From Flavobacteriales bacterium UBA952 (lineage in GTDB: Bacteria; Bacteroidota; Bacteroidia; Flavobacteriales_D; Crocinitomicaceae), in the NCBI GenBank assembly GCA_905182495.1, contig CAJJBU010000001.1, forward strand, positions 1 to 64,000: a stretch of DNA of 64,000 nucleotides, in the 5' to 3' direction. Position 1 is the stretch's first letter. Each line of letters starts with the position of its first letter. This document shows positions 1-8,483 of this stretch, piece after piece. The notes under the pieces were generated by a model, which made no database searches, had not been told where the DNA came from, and saw only the letters and a list, made by a program, of their open reading frames with translations. A program made the translations under genes and the position numbers.

Positions 1-253
1 TAATTTCATTGTAATTGTAGACCTCACCATTAAAACAAATCCAGTATTTCTTGTACAACATGGGCTGTGTCCCTGTTTTACTTAAATCAATGATTGACAA
101 GCGTCTATGGCCAAGACCTAGCTGGTATTTATTTTTTTCGATAATTTCATAACCTGAACCATCAGGACCTCTATGGATCACATCCGTCATTTGACGTAGT
201 GCGTGCATCGTTGTGTTCCTCTTAAAATCAATAAAGCCTGTTATTCCACACAT
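1..253 (-). CDS. asnB: Asparagine synthase (glutamine-hydrolysing), N-terminal part
   Basis: The gene runs off the left edge; 84 codons are visible. It begins MCGITGFID, so after Met removal Cys-2 is the N-terminal nucleophile of a class II glutamine amidotransferase. It continues with HRGPDGSG, LGHRRLSIIDLS and FNGEVYNYNE, the standard glutaminase signature of AsnB-type enzymes, which convert aspartate to asparagine with glutamine and ATP. Its start lies three bases after the stop of the upstream polytopic membrane protein, so the two are probably co-transcribed. With a glycan-type membrane protein as neighbour, it could be one of the AsnB paralogues that amidate sugars in polysaccharide loci. 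The missing C-terminal synthetase domain would be needed to decide. Confidence 0.93.
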   Translation of the reverse strand, partial: MCGITGFIDFKRNTTMHALRQMTDVIHRGPDGSGYEIIEKNKYQLGLGHRRLSIIDLSKTGTQPMLYKKYWICFNGEVYNYNEI

Positions 254-256
254 ATA

Positions 257-1588
257 TTACTCTTTTTCTTTTTCCAACTGCTTATTTTCAAAGACATTGG
301 TCGTCAAAACCAAAAATATAAATGGCATTAATGGGGCTCTAATACGAACCAAAACGCCAAATAAAACGGATGTAAACCCAGCCATAAAAGCAATAAACAA
401 CGAGAAAATCAAGGCAAATACCAAAATCTCTTGTTTACGGATTTTCTTTATTTTAGAAAACACATTTCTCTTAAATAGGAAACCAAGAGTAAACCACATT
501 AAAAGCAAACTTTCCAGTCCATTCATAATTAATGTTACAGAAAATGACTCCGTAATAAAAGGCCTATAAATGCCATAAAAAACAGCCAATGGGACCGCTT
601 GAAGAAGACCGCCTGGAGAAGCATCCGTATTGGAAATATCATACCTCTTTCCTGTATAGGTAGGGTTTTGAAGAAAATCCTGTTGTACAACTTGAGCTTC
701 TTTCACCATTTCTTCTGCAAAACTAGATTGAAAAAAGTACAGAAATAAGAAAATACCGCCAAATAAGATAACCCCCCTTAGCGCCAATTTTGCAATGAAA
801 TTTCGTTCGTATTTTTTGGTTAGCCGTGCACCGAACGACATAAATAACGGCGCAGCAATTGCGGCTAGAATAAATGAACGAATATGATAAATCAGGAAAA
901 TTGAAATACAAATCACTATAACATGACGGATTCCAAGGCTATTTCTAAGAATTAGAAAATCAAAAGAAAAATAGATTAAATTAAGAATCGAGAAATAAAT
1001 TACCGTATCCTTAGATATACCTGTACACCAAAAACTGACCGAGGGAATAAACAAAATACAGACAGCGGCTATTGGTATAGTATGTGTCTTTAGTTTTACG
1101 ACCAGCTCAAAAACACGCCATGAGGCTCGCGCAGTTAGGTAAGCGAAAATGAGCGTTCCCGCAAAATAGGAGCGAAACGTAAAAAAAGAAACTAAAGAAG
1201 CCAATTTGCAGATAAACCAAGCTTCAGGCTCTCTATAAATCCACCCTGGAGGATAACCAGTATCTATATTAAAATGCAATGATTTCAATGCCGCTGTTGG
1301 CTCACTCAATAAATGCTGAAAGTAATCACTAGGAGAATGAAAGAAAAGTTTATTTAAAGAAATGGCACCGTCCCAATAGGCTGTCGTATCTCCTCCTCCG
1401 TAATATATAAGATAAACCAATGAAAACGCAAGGGCGAAACCGAACTTAAAAAGGATATTTCTAAAATAATACTTTCGGATCTCGTCATTGTCAATTTTTT
1501 TGGCTTTCGAGGATGAAATAACCATAAGAATAACGAACCAAACAAGGGCTATGGCAATATCTGAAAAAGAAATATAACTACTACCCAA
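257..1588 (-). CDS. Polytopic membrane protein, possibly a polysaccharide polymerase-like protein
   Basis: A 443-residue protein with about ten hydrophobic membrane segments. Between them are extracytoplasmic-type loops (around residues 60-120, with YYGGGDTTAYWDGA, and around 290-330). The segment FWCTGISKDTVIYFSI resembles the short Gly/Ser-Lys-Asp motif seen in EpsG/Wzy-like polymerases, but I cannot assign a family with certainty. No signal peptide is needed, since the N-terminus is itself a membrane segment. It sits immediately upstream of an asnB-type gene and 9 bases after rlmH on the same strand. That context favours a role in surface glycan assembly over transport. The specific function is unknown. 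Confidence 0.6.
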   Translation of the reverse strand: MGSSYISFSDIAIALVWFVILMVISSSKAKKIDNDEIRKYYFRNILFKFGFALAFSLVYLIYYGGGDTTAYWDGAISLNKLFFHSPSDYFQHLLSEPTAALKSLHFNIDTGYPPGWIYREPEAWFICKLASLVSFFTFRSYFAGTLIFAYLTARASWRVFELVVKLKTHTIPIAAVCILFIPSVSFWCTGISKDTVIYFSILNLIYFSFDFLILRNSLGIRHVIVICISIFLIYHIRSFILAAIAAPLFMSFGARLTKKYERNFIAKLALRGVILFGGIFLFLYFFQSSFAEEMVKEAQVVQQDFLQNPTYTGKRYDISNTDASPGGLLQAVPLAVFYGIYRPFITESFSVTLIMNGLESLLLMWFTLGFLFKRNVFSKIKKIRKQEILVFALIFSLFIAFMAGFTSVLFGVLVRIRAPLMPFIFLVLTTNVFENKQLEKEKE

Positions 1589-1597
1589 ACTTATTTA

Positions 1598-2071
1598 TTA
1601 TTGATGGTGATACTTTTCTCCTTTCAAGATTGAAGAAATCCTATACAGCTGTTCTAAGAAGAACAACCGTACCATTTGATGCGAAAAGGTCAAATTTGAT
1701 AAACTAATTTTCTCATTGGCACGATCATAAACCGCATTGTCAAAACCAAAAGCACCACCAATGACAAAAACAACATTTCTCGCACCAGAAATGGTTTTTT
1801 TCTCAAACCACTTTGCTAATTGTATTGAATTCATTTGGGTTCCTTTTTCATCGAGTAAAACCACTATATCATTAGGAGTCAACTTACTCAAAAGTAAATC
1901 ACCTTCTTTTTTTCTTATCTCTTTTTGAGATGTTTTTTGAGATGTTTTGAGATCGTTTAAATCGATTCTTTCAAATCGCATGTAATGCTTGAGTCTTTTT
2001 TGATATTCAGCCTCTCCCTCAATCAAAAATGAAACTGACGTTTTTCCAATTGTGATGAGCTTCACATTCAT
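1598..2071 (-). CDS. rlmH: 23S rRNA (pseudouridine1915-N3)-methyltransferase RlmH
   Basis: At 157 residues this is the normal length for RlmH, a SPOUT-fold methyltransferase that uses SAM to methylate pseudouridine 1915 in helix 69 of 23S rRNA. The trefoil-knot signature is present: VVFVIGGAFGFD around residues 99-110, then LSNLTFSHQMVRLFFLEQLYR and the C-terminal GEKYHH. The start MNVKLITIGKT is typical. The start codon overlaps the end of the NifU-like gene by four bases, so it belongs to the mrp/nifU-like/rlmH transcription unit. Confidence 0.96.
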   Translation of the reverse strand: MNVKLITIGKTSVSFLIEGEAEYQKRLKHYMRFERIDLNDLKTSQKTSQKEIRKKEGDLLLSKLTPNDIVVLLDEKGTQMNSIQLAKWFEKKTISGARNVVFVIGGAFGFDNAVYDRANEKISLSNLTFSHQMVRLFFLEQLYRISSILKGEKYHHQ

Positions 2072-2313
2072 GCCTCGATCGCTTCAACTTTTAACACCTC
2101 TGGAGCCGCGGCCTTCAATGCTTCTTCAAGGCCTGCTTTGAGCGTCATATGACTCATTGAGCAATCACTACAAGAGCCAAGCAAACGAACTTTTGCAACC
2201 CCCGCATCAGTTAATTCAATAAACTCAATATCTCCGCCATCTGCATGCATAAAAGGACGGAGCTCGTCAATTGCTTGTTCGATTTTAAATAGGGTTTTTT
2301 CCTTATTTTCCAT
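2068..2313 (-). CDS. NifU C-terminal-domain Fe-S scaffold protein
   Basis: A free-standing 81-residue NifU C-terminal (Nfu-type) domain. The pair Cys-48/Cys-51 in GSCSDCSMS is the C-x2-C that binds a transient 4Fe-4S cluster in this family. The preceding ADGGDIEFIEL is the usual N-terminal part of the domain. The gene overlaps both the Mrp ATPase gene upstream and rlmH downstream. An Mrp/ApbC-type cluster carrier beside an Nfu scaffold suggests the two act together in delivering Fe-S clusters in the cytoplasm. Confidence 0.94.
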   Translation of the reverse strand: MENKEKTLFKIEQAIDELRPFMHADGGDIEFIELTDAGVAKVRLLGSCSDCSMSHMTLKAGLEEALKAAAPEVLKVEAIEA

Positions 2314-3382
2314 TAGACACTAAGTTAGTAAGTAATTTAACTTGAACCTCAAATTTATTAACGACATCATGAATTGCATTTGAACCTGAACTATTCTCTT
2401 GTAAAACGGCAGGTCTTCCCGAGTCTCCTGACTCACAAACACTCTGAATAAGTGGTATTTGTCCTAAAAATGGAATCCCCATACCCGTTGCTAAATTCTT
2501 AGCGCCATCCCTTCCAAAAATATGATATTTATGATCTGGAAGCTCTGCAGGGGTAAACCAAGACATGTTTTCAATCATCCCAAGGATTGGTACATTGACA
2601 TTTTCCATTTTAAACATATTAACCCCGCGTCTTGCATCAGCTAAAGCAACCTCTTGAGGTGTACTAACAATTACAACGCCGTCAAGTGGAATCGTTTGAA
2701 TTAATGAAAGATGAATATCTCCCGTTCCTGGAGGTAAATCAACCAATAAATAATCTAATTCTCCCCAATAAGCATCATTAAACATTTGCAGCAAAGCCTT
2801 AGAGGCCATCGGGCCACGCCAAACGACAGCATTTTCTTTATCCGTAAAAAACCCTATAGATAAAACTTTAACTCCATGGGATAAAATAGGTTCAATTTTC
2901 GATTCCCCATCAATTTCAATCATTTTTGGTCGCTCTCCCACCAAATCAAACATGGTTGGCATAGATGGTCCATAAATATCAGCATCAACAATACCTACTT
3001 TAAAACCTTTTTTAGCCAAACCACCTGCAAGGTTAGCCGTTACCGTTGATTTTCCAACGCCACCTTTTCCGGATGCAATAGCAATTATTTTAGAAACATC
3101 AGGTAATATTTTTCGATGCACGTCATTTAGCTCGGATGTCTTTTGTTTTACTGTACAGTAAATTTCAGTTCTTTTATCCAATCTAGACTTCAGGTTAAAA
3201 ACGACAGCTTCCTTCATGCGATTCCTAGCATGCATAGCGGGATTAGTGACATAGACCGTTAAGTGGATTTCATTATCCATGATTTTTAAATCTTCAACGA
3301 GATTAAGGGAGACAATATCCTTTTTTAAATCAGGTTCGATAATTTTTGATAGAATTTCTATTACACTATCCCTTTGAATCAT
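2303..3382 (-). CDS. mrp: Mrp/ApbC family P-loop ATPase, Fe-S cluster carrier
   Basis: A 359-residue protein with an N-terminal MIP18/DUF59 domain (about residues 1-80) followed by the ParA/MinD-like ATPase. The deviant Walker A motif GKGGVGKS is at residues 105-112, and IVDADIYGPSMP and LLVDLPPGTGD follow. The region ENMSWFTPAELPDHKYHIFG lacks the CPxC cysteine pair that many Mrp/NBP35 proteins carry at this place, so cluster binding may differ or rely on partners. The start overlaps the stop of the upstream lipoprotein gene (ATGA type), and the end overlaps the NifU-like gene, so all are translationally coupled. Confidence 0.94.
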   Translation of the reverse strand: MIQRDSVIEILSKIIEPDLKKDIVSLNLVEDLKIMDNEIHLTVYVTNPAMHARNRMKEAVVFNLKSRLDKRTEIYCTVKQKTSELNDVHRKILPDVSKIIAIASGKGGVGKSTVTANLAGGLAKKGFKVGIVDADIYGPSMPTMFDLVGERPKMIEIDGESKIEPILSHGVKVLSIGFFTDKENAVVWRGPMASKALLQMFNDAYWGELDYLLVDLPPGTGDIHLSLIQTIPLDGVVIVSTPQEVALADARRGVNMFKMENVNVPILGMIENMSWFTPAELPDHKYHIFGRDGAKNLATGMGIPFLGQIPLIQSVCESGDSGRPAVLQENSSGSNAIHDVVNKFEVQVKLLTNLVSNGK

Positions 3383-3930
3383 ATGGCACTATTTAAATTT
3401 TTAAAAGACAAAAATGACTTCAAAATAAATTCAATCACTTTTTCTGAATCGCCCTCTTCCTGATTTGTGAATTCATAATATACGCCATTCAAATACCTCA
3501 CTCCGTACAAATGATAGGTCGTCAACTGAGTTGGAGAGACATTCAATTCACGTTTATATAATATGTAATCATCTGTTTTTTCAATAATCTCAATATTGAA
3601 AATGTCTTTCGTATTAATTCTCCGAAGAAATTCAGGCATTAAATATTGATAATCCCCATAATCTTCAATGAGAATATTAAAATGCCTCCCTACATTGATC
3701 TGCCATTTAAACCCACCATTGTCATGGTAAATTTCTGGAGCAAAAGACGCTCCTATGCCTGCTGTTTCATTGGGGATCATAATAACAGCCTGAATCCCTA
3801 AAGAATCAAGATGCATCTCACGAAATTGATAATAATCAATTTGAGCCTTTTCTTTTTTGTTTTCTACAGCTCTTTCCGAACAAGAAATAGTTAAAAGAAG
3901 CACCACTATAAAAGAGAATTTTAGTTTCAT
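3379..3930 (-). CDS. Hypothetical lipoprotein
   Basis: A protein of about 183 residues starting MKLKFSFIVVLLL, with a type II signal peptide and lipobox ending LTISC, so it is expected to be lipid-anchored. An in-frame ATG exists 30 bases upstream (3960). I prefer 3930 because it begins directly with the signal peptide and because a TATCTTTG -7 box lies between the two ATGs. The rest is soluble, rich in aromatic and acidic residues, with no family I recognise. It is the first gene of the mrp/nifU-like/rlmH unit; its role is unknown. Confidence 0.75.
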   Translation of the reverse strand: MKLKFSFIVVLLLTISCSERAVENKKEKAQIDYYQFREMHLDSLGIQAVIMIPNETAGIGASFAPEIYHDNGGFKWQINVGRHFNILIEDYGDYQYLMPEFLRRINTKDIFNIEIIEKTDDYILYKRELNVSPTQLTTYHLYGVRYLNGVYYEFTNQEEGDSEKVIEFILKSFLSFKNLNSAI

Positions 3931-3942
3931 AAAATCGCTGCT

Positions 3943-3950
3943 CAAAGATA
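3943..3950 (-). promoter_or_regulatory. -7 box TATCTTTG upstream of the lipoprotein/mrp operon
   Basis: On the minus strand this octamer fits the Bacteroidota consensus TAnnTTTG and ends 12 bases before the ATG at 3930. It would place the transcription start downstream of the alternative ATG at 3960, which supports the shorter protein. No clear -33 TTG was found at the usual spacing. Confidence 0.55.
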
Positions 3951-3982
3951 CCATTTCCATTGGTTTTTTACATCTTTGAGTT

Positions 3983-4366
3983 ATGAATAAAGCGTATATA
4001 GTAACCGGGGCGGTTTTTATTTGTTTGGGAATATTATTAGGGGCATTTGGGGCGCATAGCTTAAAGGCGATTTTAACGCCTCATGAATTGCTCTCATTCG
4101 AGGTTGGAGTACGGTACCAAATGTATCAAGGTCTTGCATTATTAGCTTTGGGACTCAATCAGCAAACGATCTTAAAAAATAAATGGCCCTATGGTGGATT
4201 CACTCTAGGTATTATACTTTTTTCCGGCTCAATTTACGCATTGTCAATAGATCGGGTTTTCAGCTTGAACTTGTCATTCCTAGGACCAATAACACCAATC
4301 GGAGGCGCCATATTAATAGCAACTTGGATTTACTTTATTGTTAGAGTCCTTAAACCAGTAAACTAA
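3983..4366 (+). CDS. DUF423 family inner-membrane protein
   Basis: A 127-residue, very hydrophobic protein with four predicted membrane helices. The family signature ILLGAFGAHSLK appears at residues 19-30, followed by VRYQMYQGLALLALGL, as in YgdD/DUF423 proteins. The biochemical function of the family is not known. It is transcribed divergently from the lipoprotein gene. A near-consensus box CATCTTTG (3971-3978) lies only four bases before the ATG. Its 3' end overlaps the convergent riboflavin synthase gene by four bases. Confidence 0.92.
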   Translation: MNKAYIVTGAVFICLGILLGAFGAHSLKAILTPHELLSFEVGVRYQMYQGLALLALGLNQQTILKNKWPYGGFTLGIILFSGSIYALSIDRVFSLNLSFLGPITPIGGAILIATWIYFIVRVLKPVN

Positions 4367-4947
4367 ACGATTTGATTCAAGTAGCGCTGTATGTATTTAC
4401 CAAATATATCAAATTCAAGATTAACTATTGAACCTACGCTGAACTCATGAAAATTCGTATGCTGATAGGTATATGGAATAATACAGACTGAAAAACTGTT
4501 TTCTGCGCTTTCAACAACAGTAAGACTCGTACCATTTATGGTCACAGATCCTTTTTCTACAGTTCGATGCGGAGCTTCATAAGTAAAAGAAAATTTCCAA
4601 CTCCCATTTAAATCCTGAACGTTTACACACTGAGCTACACAATCGACATGTCCTTGAACGATATGTCCATCAAATCTACCATCAGCTTTCATGCAACGTT
4701 CTAAATTAATCTGACTACCGACCTTCCAATCATTAAGATTGGTTTTATCTAAAGTTTCTTGAATTGCCGTCACGGTATATTTAGTGTCACTTCTACTCAC
4801 AACAGTAAGGCAGCAGCCATTATGGGAAAGACTTTGATCTACTTTTAAATCTTGAGACATTTCTGCTTTAAGAGTAAAATGAATGTTACTCTTCTCTTTC
4901 TCAATGGAGACTAACTCCCCGATTTCTTCTATGATACCCGTGAACAT
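4363..4947 (-). CDS. ribE: Riboflavin synthase, alpha subunit
   Basis: At 194 residues it has the usual length of the trimeric enzyme that dismutates two molecules of 6,7-dimethyl-8-ribityllumazine to riboflavin. It begins with the diagnostic MFTGIIEEIGEL. It carries the duplicated barrel halves: SHNGCCLTVV in the first, and GHIVQGHVD followed by SVTINGTSLTVV in the second. No other riboflavin gene is adjacent. I saw no FMN riboswitch upstream. Confidence 0.97.
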   Translation of the reverse strand: MFTGIIEEIGELVSIEKEKSNIHFTLKAEMSQDLKVDQSLSHNGCCLTVVSRSDTKYTVTAIQETLDKTNLNDWKVGSQINLERCMKADGRFDGHIVQGHVDCVAQCVNVQDLNGSWKFSFTYEAPHRTVEKGSVTINGTSLTVVESAENSFSVCIIPYTYQHTNFHEFSVGSIVNLEFDIFGKYIQRYLNQIV

Positions 4948-5009
4948 ATGATATTTTTTATTACGTTAACTCCGTAAACTTAAGCAAAACACCTTTAAAC
5001 ATCATGAAT

Positions 5010-6435
5010 TCATAAGGTATTCAATATGTAAGTGACTTTGTCTTTTAGATAAGGGACCTCAACCTTATAGTAACGCTCGTAATCAGGATGCATGATAACT
5101 AAATACATTTTTGAAATCACTAAACCGTAGTTTTTTTCAAGGATATATCTATACAAGCTTTGCTGCAAGCAATAGCGATTGTAACTCGTATCGTCAATAC
5201 TACTCAGCTTGCCAACCCCAACCTTTCCCCATCTGTCATTTTTAATGGGCTCACCATTATGAGCATTAATTATTTTTTTACTTCTCTTCCAATCATACAG
5301 CTCAAAAACGCCCTGATTTTTAGCAACCAGATCAATTGTACCCGCTATGTGATACTGCTCATCAAAAACACGCCACTCACATCTAAAAGGCTCAAGGCTC
5401 GAATGCATGTTTGCAAATTGTTCGAAGAGATGAAAGTCTTCCGTTTTATGATAAGCTTGTTCTAAATAATAATTCTCGATTTGTTCATGTAAAACCGTTC
5501 CTTTATCAGCTGCTTCTTCCCTTTTCAAACCAAATGGCGACAATTTCATCCGGTGAAAGCCCATACAAAGGATTGCTCGGTCTTAATCTAGCCGCGGCTC
5601 CATATGAATCAAATTCAGGAAAGAATTTTCCAATTACTGTACTGGCTGATGGCGCAGGAATACCATCGATAAAATACTTGTGATTTTCAGAATTGAATTC
5701 AATTCTTTGGTCTCTTGAATGACTGTTTTCAACCTGTATATTCGGCTCCATTTCACCAATAAAGGTTCTCAATACTAACTTTTCTTCAGCGATTTCCTTT
5801 TCACTCAGACCACGTTCAATATCACTCTTGACTTCCTCAACCACATCGAAAATATAATCTAGATACTTTTCTCTATAGCCTTCTTTTTCCCATTTTTGAG
5901 CCTGAACAAGATCCCATGTATTTACGTTTTCAACAATGGTGTAATCTTTTAATTCTTTGGGAATATAGTAACTACTATCCAAGGAACTCAGGATTTCAGC
6001 TAGATAACGTAAGCATCCGTTTTCATCTAGATGAACCTGTCTTTCAGAAAAACGAATAACAACCCAACCCCGATCAACAAAATAATCGTCTCTTAGTTTG
6101 TCGTCGGCTTTACAATGAGTAGCTTGTCTCGAAGTAGCAGCATATGGCTCATCAATTTCAATGTCAATACGAATTCCTTTTTTATTTTTGTCAACAAGGG
6201 AGATGTCGATATCAAATGGTCTATTAGTTATGCCTGTGTTTAACCTATGCAAATTAGAAACCTCATATTCATCACCAAAATAATGTTGAATCACACGCTG
6301 GAAATCAGCTTTTTTATGGCCGCCTGTTTGATGAGACCCTATCCTATAGGATCGTATAACAGCCCCCATTTTTGGGAGTCTGATAATGGGGTAAAAAGCT
6401 ACTTGGTCCTGTAGTAAAGTGTCGTAATTAACCAT
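5010..6435 (-). pseudogene. DUF559-like plus PD-(D/E)XK nuclease-like protein, interrupted by a frameshift
   Basis: Two overlapping reading frames (5506-6435 and 5010-5564) look like one gene split at 5519-5525. The first encodes a domain resembling DUF559/Vsr-like endonucleases (IDIEIDEPYA, then WVVIRFSERQV). It then carries a linker and KYFIDGIPAPSASTVIGKFF, the start of a second domain. The second frame continues that domain with EEAADKGTVLHEQIENYY, GTIDLVAKNQGVFELYDWKR and YRYILEKNYG, resembling a RecB-type PD-(D/E)XK nuclease (Asp, then D-x-K). Removing one base in the minus-strand run AAAAGGG would join them as IWFE-REEAADKGT. The start at 6435 (MVNYDTLL) follows the pyk stop by four bases, so it shares that operon. 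A DNA repair or RNA/DNA processing role is inferred only from domains. Confidence 0.72.
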
Positions 6436-6439
6436 GTAC

Positions 6440-7858
6440 TTAGTCAACATGACTAAGCTTAAGCATGTTAGAGCTTCCCAAATCTTCTAAAGGAATGGAT
6501 GCAATATTTATAATCAGATCCCCCTTCACTAAGTGCCCACTTGATTTCATGATATACTTAATGTCAGCAATAGTGTGGTCAGTACTAATTTGCTTATTGT
6601 AATAAAATGCTTTTACGCCCCAAACCAAATTCAACTGGGTTAATATCTTTCTATTGCTTGTGAAAATATAAATACATGCACTTGGCCTTTGAGAAGCTAT
6701 TTTATAAGCTGTATATCCAGAAAATGACATGGTAATGATTGCGTTTACCTCTACTCTTTGAGCGAGTCTACACGCATTATAACATATTGAATCGGATATA
6801 AAACGTTCTTGATTTTTTTCAGGAGGCTCTTCCTTGTAATATATAGTTTTATCAGATTCCATTTCTTTAATAATCTTAGCCATCGCATTAATGACCTCAA
6901 CGGGATAGTTCCCCACAGAAGTTTCTCCTGACAACATCACGGCATCAGCTCCATCTAAAACAGCATTCGCCACATCGTTTACCTCAGCTCGTGTTGGAGA
7001 CATTTGTGTGATCATAGACTCCATCATTTGCGTCGCAACAATTACAGGTTTTGCATATTGAATCCCCTTATTAATAAGCATCTTTTGAGTTAAGGGCACC
7101 TTTTGATAAGGAATCTCGACACCTAAATCTCCACGAGCGACCATAAGACCATCAGTTTCGCTAATAATATCGTCTATACATTCTAAAGCTTCGGGCTTTT
7201 CAATCTTAGCAATTACCTTAGCTTTTCCTCCTGCCTTAGAAATACGTTGTTTCAAGTCAATAATATCCCTTGCGGAGCGCACAAAAGAGAGCCCAATCCA
7301 ATCCACATCCTGATCAATTGCAAATTGTAGATCAAGAATATCTTTTTCTGTTAAGCTAGGCATAGAAATACGTGTGTTCGGAAAGTTTACGCCCTTTCTG
7401 GATGAGAGAATACCGCCTTGAATTACTTTACAAGTAATTTGCTTCTTTCCATCCGTATGCTCAACTTCTAGCATTAGTTTGCCATCATCAAGTAAAATAA
7501 ATTCTCCTTTTTTAACATCTGCAGGTAGCCTATTATAGTTTATTGAAAACATGCCTTCCTTTCCTAGTATGTCATCAGTCTGAACCAAAACTTTGGCACC
7601 TACTTCAAGATGTACGCCGCCCTCCTGCATAAGCCCTGTGCGTATTTTAGGGCCTTGTAAATCAGCTAAAATCGCCACATTGGTATTCAGTTCATCATTC
7701 AATTCCCTTATGACCTTCACTACTTTCTCATGGTCCTCATATGCGCCGTGAGAAAAATTGACCCGACACACATTCATGCCCGAATTAATCATATTCCTTA
7801 ACACTTCCTTAGAGGAAGAAGAAGGTCCAATGGTTGCAACTATTTTTGTTCTTTTCAT
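6440..7858 (-). CDS. pyk: Pyruvate kinase
   Basis: A 472-residue protein beginning MKRTKIVATIGPSSSS, the characteristic N-terminus of pyruvate kinase, which transfers phosphate from phosphoenolpyruvate to ADP in the last step of glycolysis. Active-site segments are present: RVNFSHGAYEDH, ADLQGPKIRTG, IAKIEKPEALE, MVARGDLGVEIP, and the signature KPVIVATQMMESMI with PTRAEVNDVANAVLDGADAVMLSGETS. An in-frame ATG three codons upstream (7867) is possible but overlaps the preceding gene further. The gene follows an IPExxxVDY protein gene, an arrangement I know from other Bacteroidota. Confidence 0.97.
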   Translation of the reverse strand: MKRTKIVATIGPSSSSKEVLRNMINSGMNVCRVNFSHGAYEDHEKVVKVIRELNDELNTNVAILADLQGPKIRTGLMQEGGVHLEVGAKVLVQTDDILGKEGMFSINYNRLPADVKKGEFILLDDGKLMLEVEHTDGKKQITCKVIQGGILSSRKGVNFPNTRISMPSLTEKDILDLQFAIDQDVDWIGLSFVRSARDIIDLKQRISKAGGKAKVIAKIEKPEALECIDDIISETDGLMVARGDLGVEIPYQKVPLTQKMLINKGIQYAKPVIVATQMMESMITQMSPTRAEVNDVANAVLDGADAVMLSGETSVGNYPVEVINAMAKIIKEMESDKTIYYKEEPPEKNQERFISDSICYNACRLAQRVEVNAIITMSFSGYTAYKIASQRPSACIYIFTSNRKILTQLNLVWGVKAFYYNKQISTDHTIADIKYIMKSSGHLVKGDLIINIASIPLEDLGSSNMLKLSHVD

Positions 7859-7859
7859 T

Positions 7860-8291
7860 TTAATCATTTAAATATTCTGAAAATTCAAACTCAGCACTAG
7901 AGAAAGAAAAAACGGCTATAATACCTTCTATTTTTCTTAAGTCTGTTATTAAATCTTCAATCTCGTAAATAAAATTATCACGCAATACCAGGAAGAAATC
8001 TAATCGATCTCGGTCATTAAAAAGGGTTGATCCCTTTTGTTTATTCTTAACTAAAAAGAACTTAGACATCTCTTCCTCATTGACATATGAATAATATTCA
8101 TAATCAATGACTTTTTTGCTTTTATCAGGTATAGAAAAAAAAGTACTGCCATCCAATTTACGGAAGCCTAAATTAAGTTTAGAATTCAGTTCCCAAGCAA
8201 GCCGATAATCACCGAGGGCTGTGGACAATCCTAAAATTGGGAATTCGAGTTCATCATCAATTTCTAACTTTATTTTTTTTACCCGAGACAT
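7860..8291 (-). CDS. IPExxxVDY family protein
   Basis: A 143-residue protein beginning MSRVKKIKLEIDDE. The family motif appears as FSIPDKSKKVIDYEYYSY around residues 50-67, and SSAEFEF closes the C-terminus. The family is small, restricted to Bacteroidota and of unknown function; it is frequently found beside pyruvate kinase, as here. The upstream in-frame ATG at 8309 is rejected because the -7 box TAATTTTG (8297-8304) lies between the two and would initiate transcription essentially at 8291. Confidence 0.88.
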   Translation of the reverse strand: MSRVKKIKLEIDDELEFPILGLSTALGDYRLAWELNSKLNLGFRKLDGSTFFSIPDKSKKVIDYEYYSYVNEEEMSKFFLVKNKQKGSTLFNDRDRLDFFLVLRDNFIYEIEDLITDLRKIEGIIAVFSFSSAEFEFSEYLND

Positions 8292-8296
8292 AGAAA

Positions 8297-8304
8297 CAAA
8301 ATTA
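8297..8304 (-). promoter_or_regulatory. -7 box TAATTTTG for the IPExxxVDY-pyk operon
   Basis: A perfect TAnnTTTG match on the minus strand, five bases before the ATG at 8291. The spacing implies a leaderless or nearly leaderless mRNA and fixes the start codon. No clear -33 TTG was found. Confidence 0.6.
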
Positions 8305-8454
8305 CGCATTAATAGGTTATGGCTTCCAAAGCAGTTATGAACAATACATAAAGATTACATATAGTGCGACCGTAATAAAACTCAAGAAATATTTAGATCA
8401 AGTTAAAATCAGAAATATCATTTGGTTTATATAAGCCTAACCTCTATTATTTCT

Positions 8455-8462
8455 TACTTTTG
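8455..8462 (+). promoter_or_regulatory. -7 box TACTTTTG upstream of the barrel protein gene
   Basis: A perfect TAnnTTTG match 21 bases before the ATG at 8484. The 8310-8483 gap otherwise holds no recognisable structure. The nearest upstream TTTG (8421-8424) is about 30 bases away, too far for the usual -33 spacing of about 19. Confidence 0.5.
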
Positions 8463-8483
8463 CCCATCTAATTTGAGATAGCA

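Noticed and set aside
213-569. Plus-strand open frame opposite the membrane protein gene
   Set aside because: It lies wholly antisense to a clear polytopic protein and the asnB start; composition is Lys/Asn-rich noise and no family motif is seen.
8310-8483. Possible small RNA or regulatory region before the barrel gene
   Set aside because: Apart from the -7 box no stem-loop or open frame stands out.
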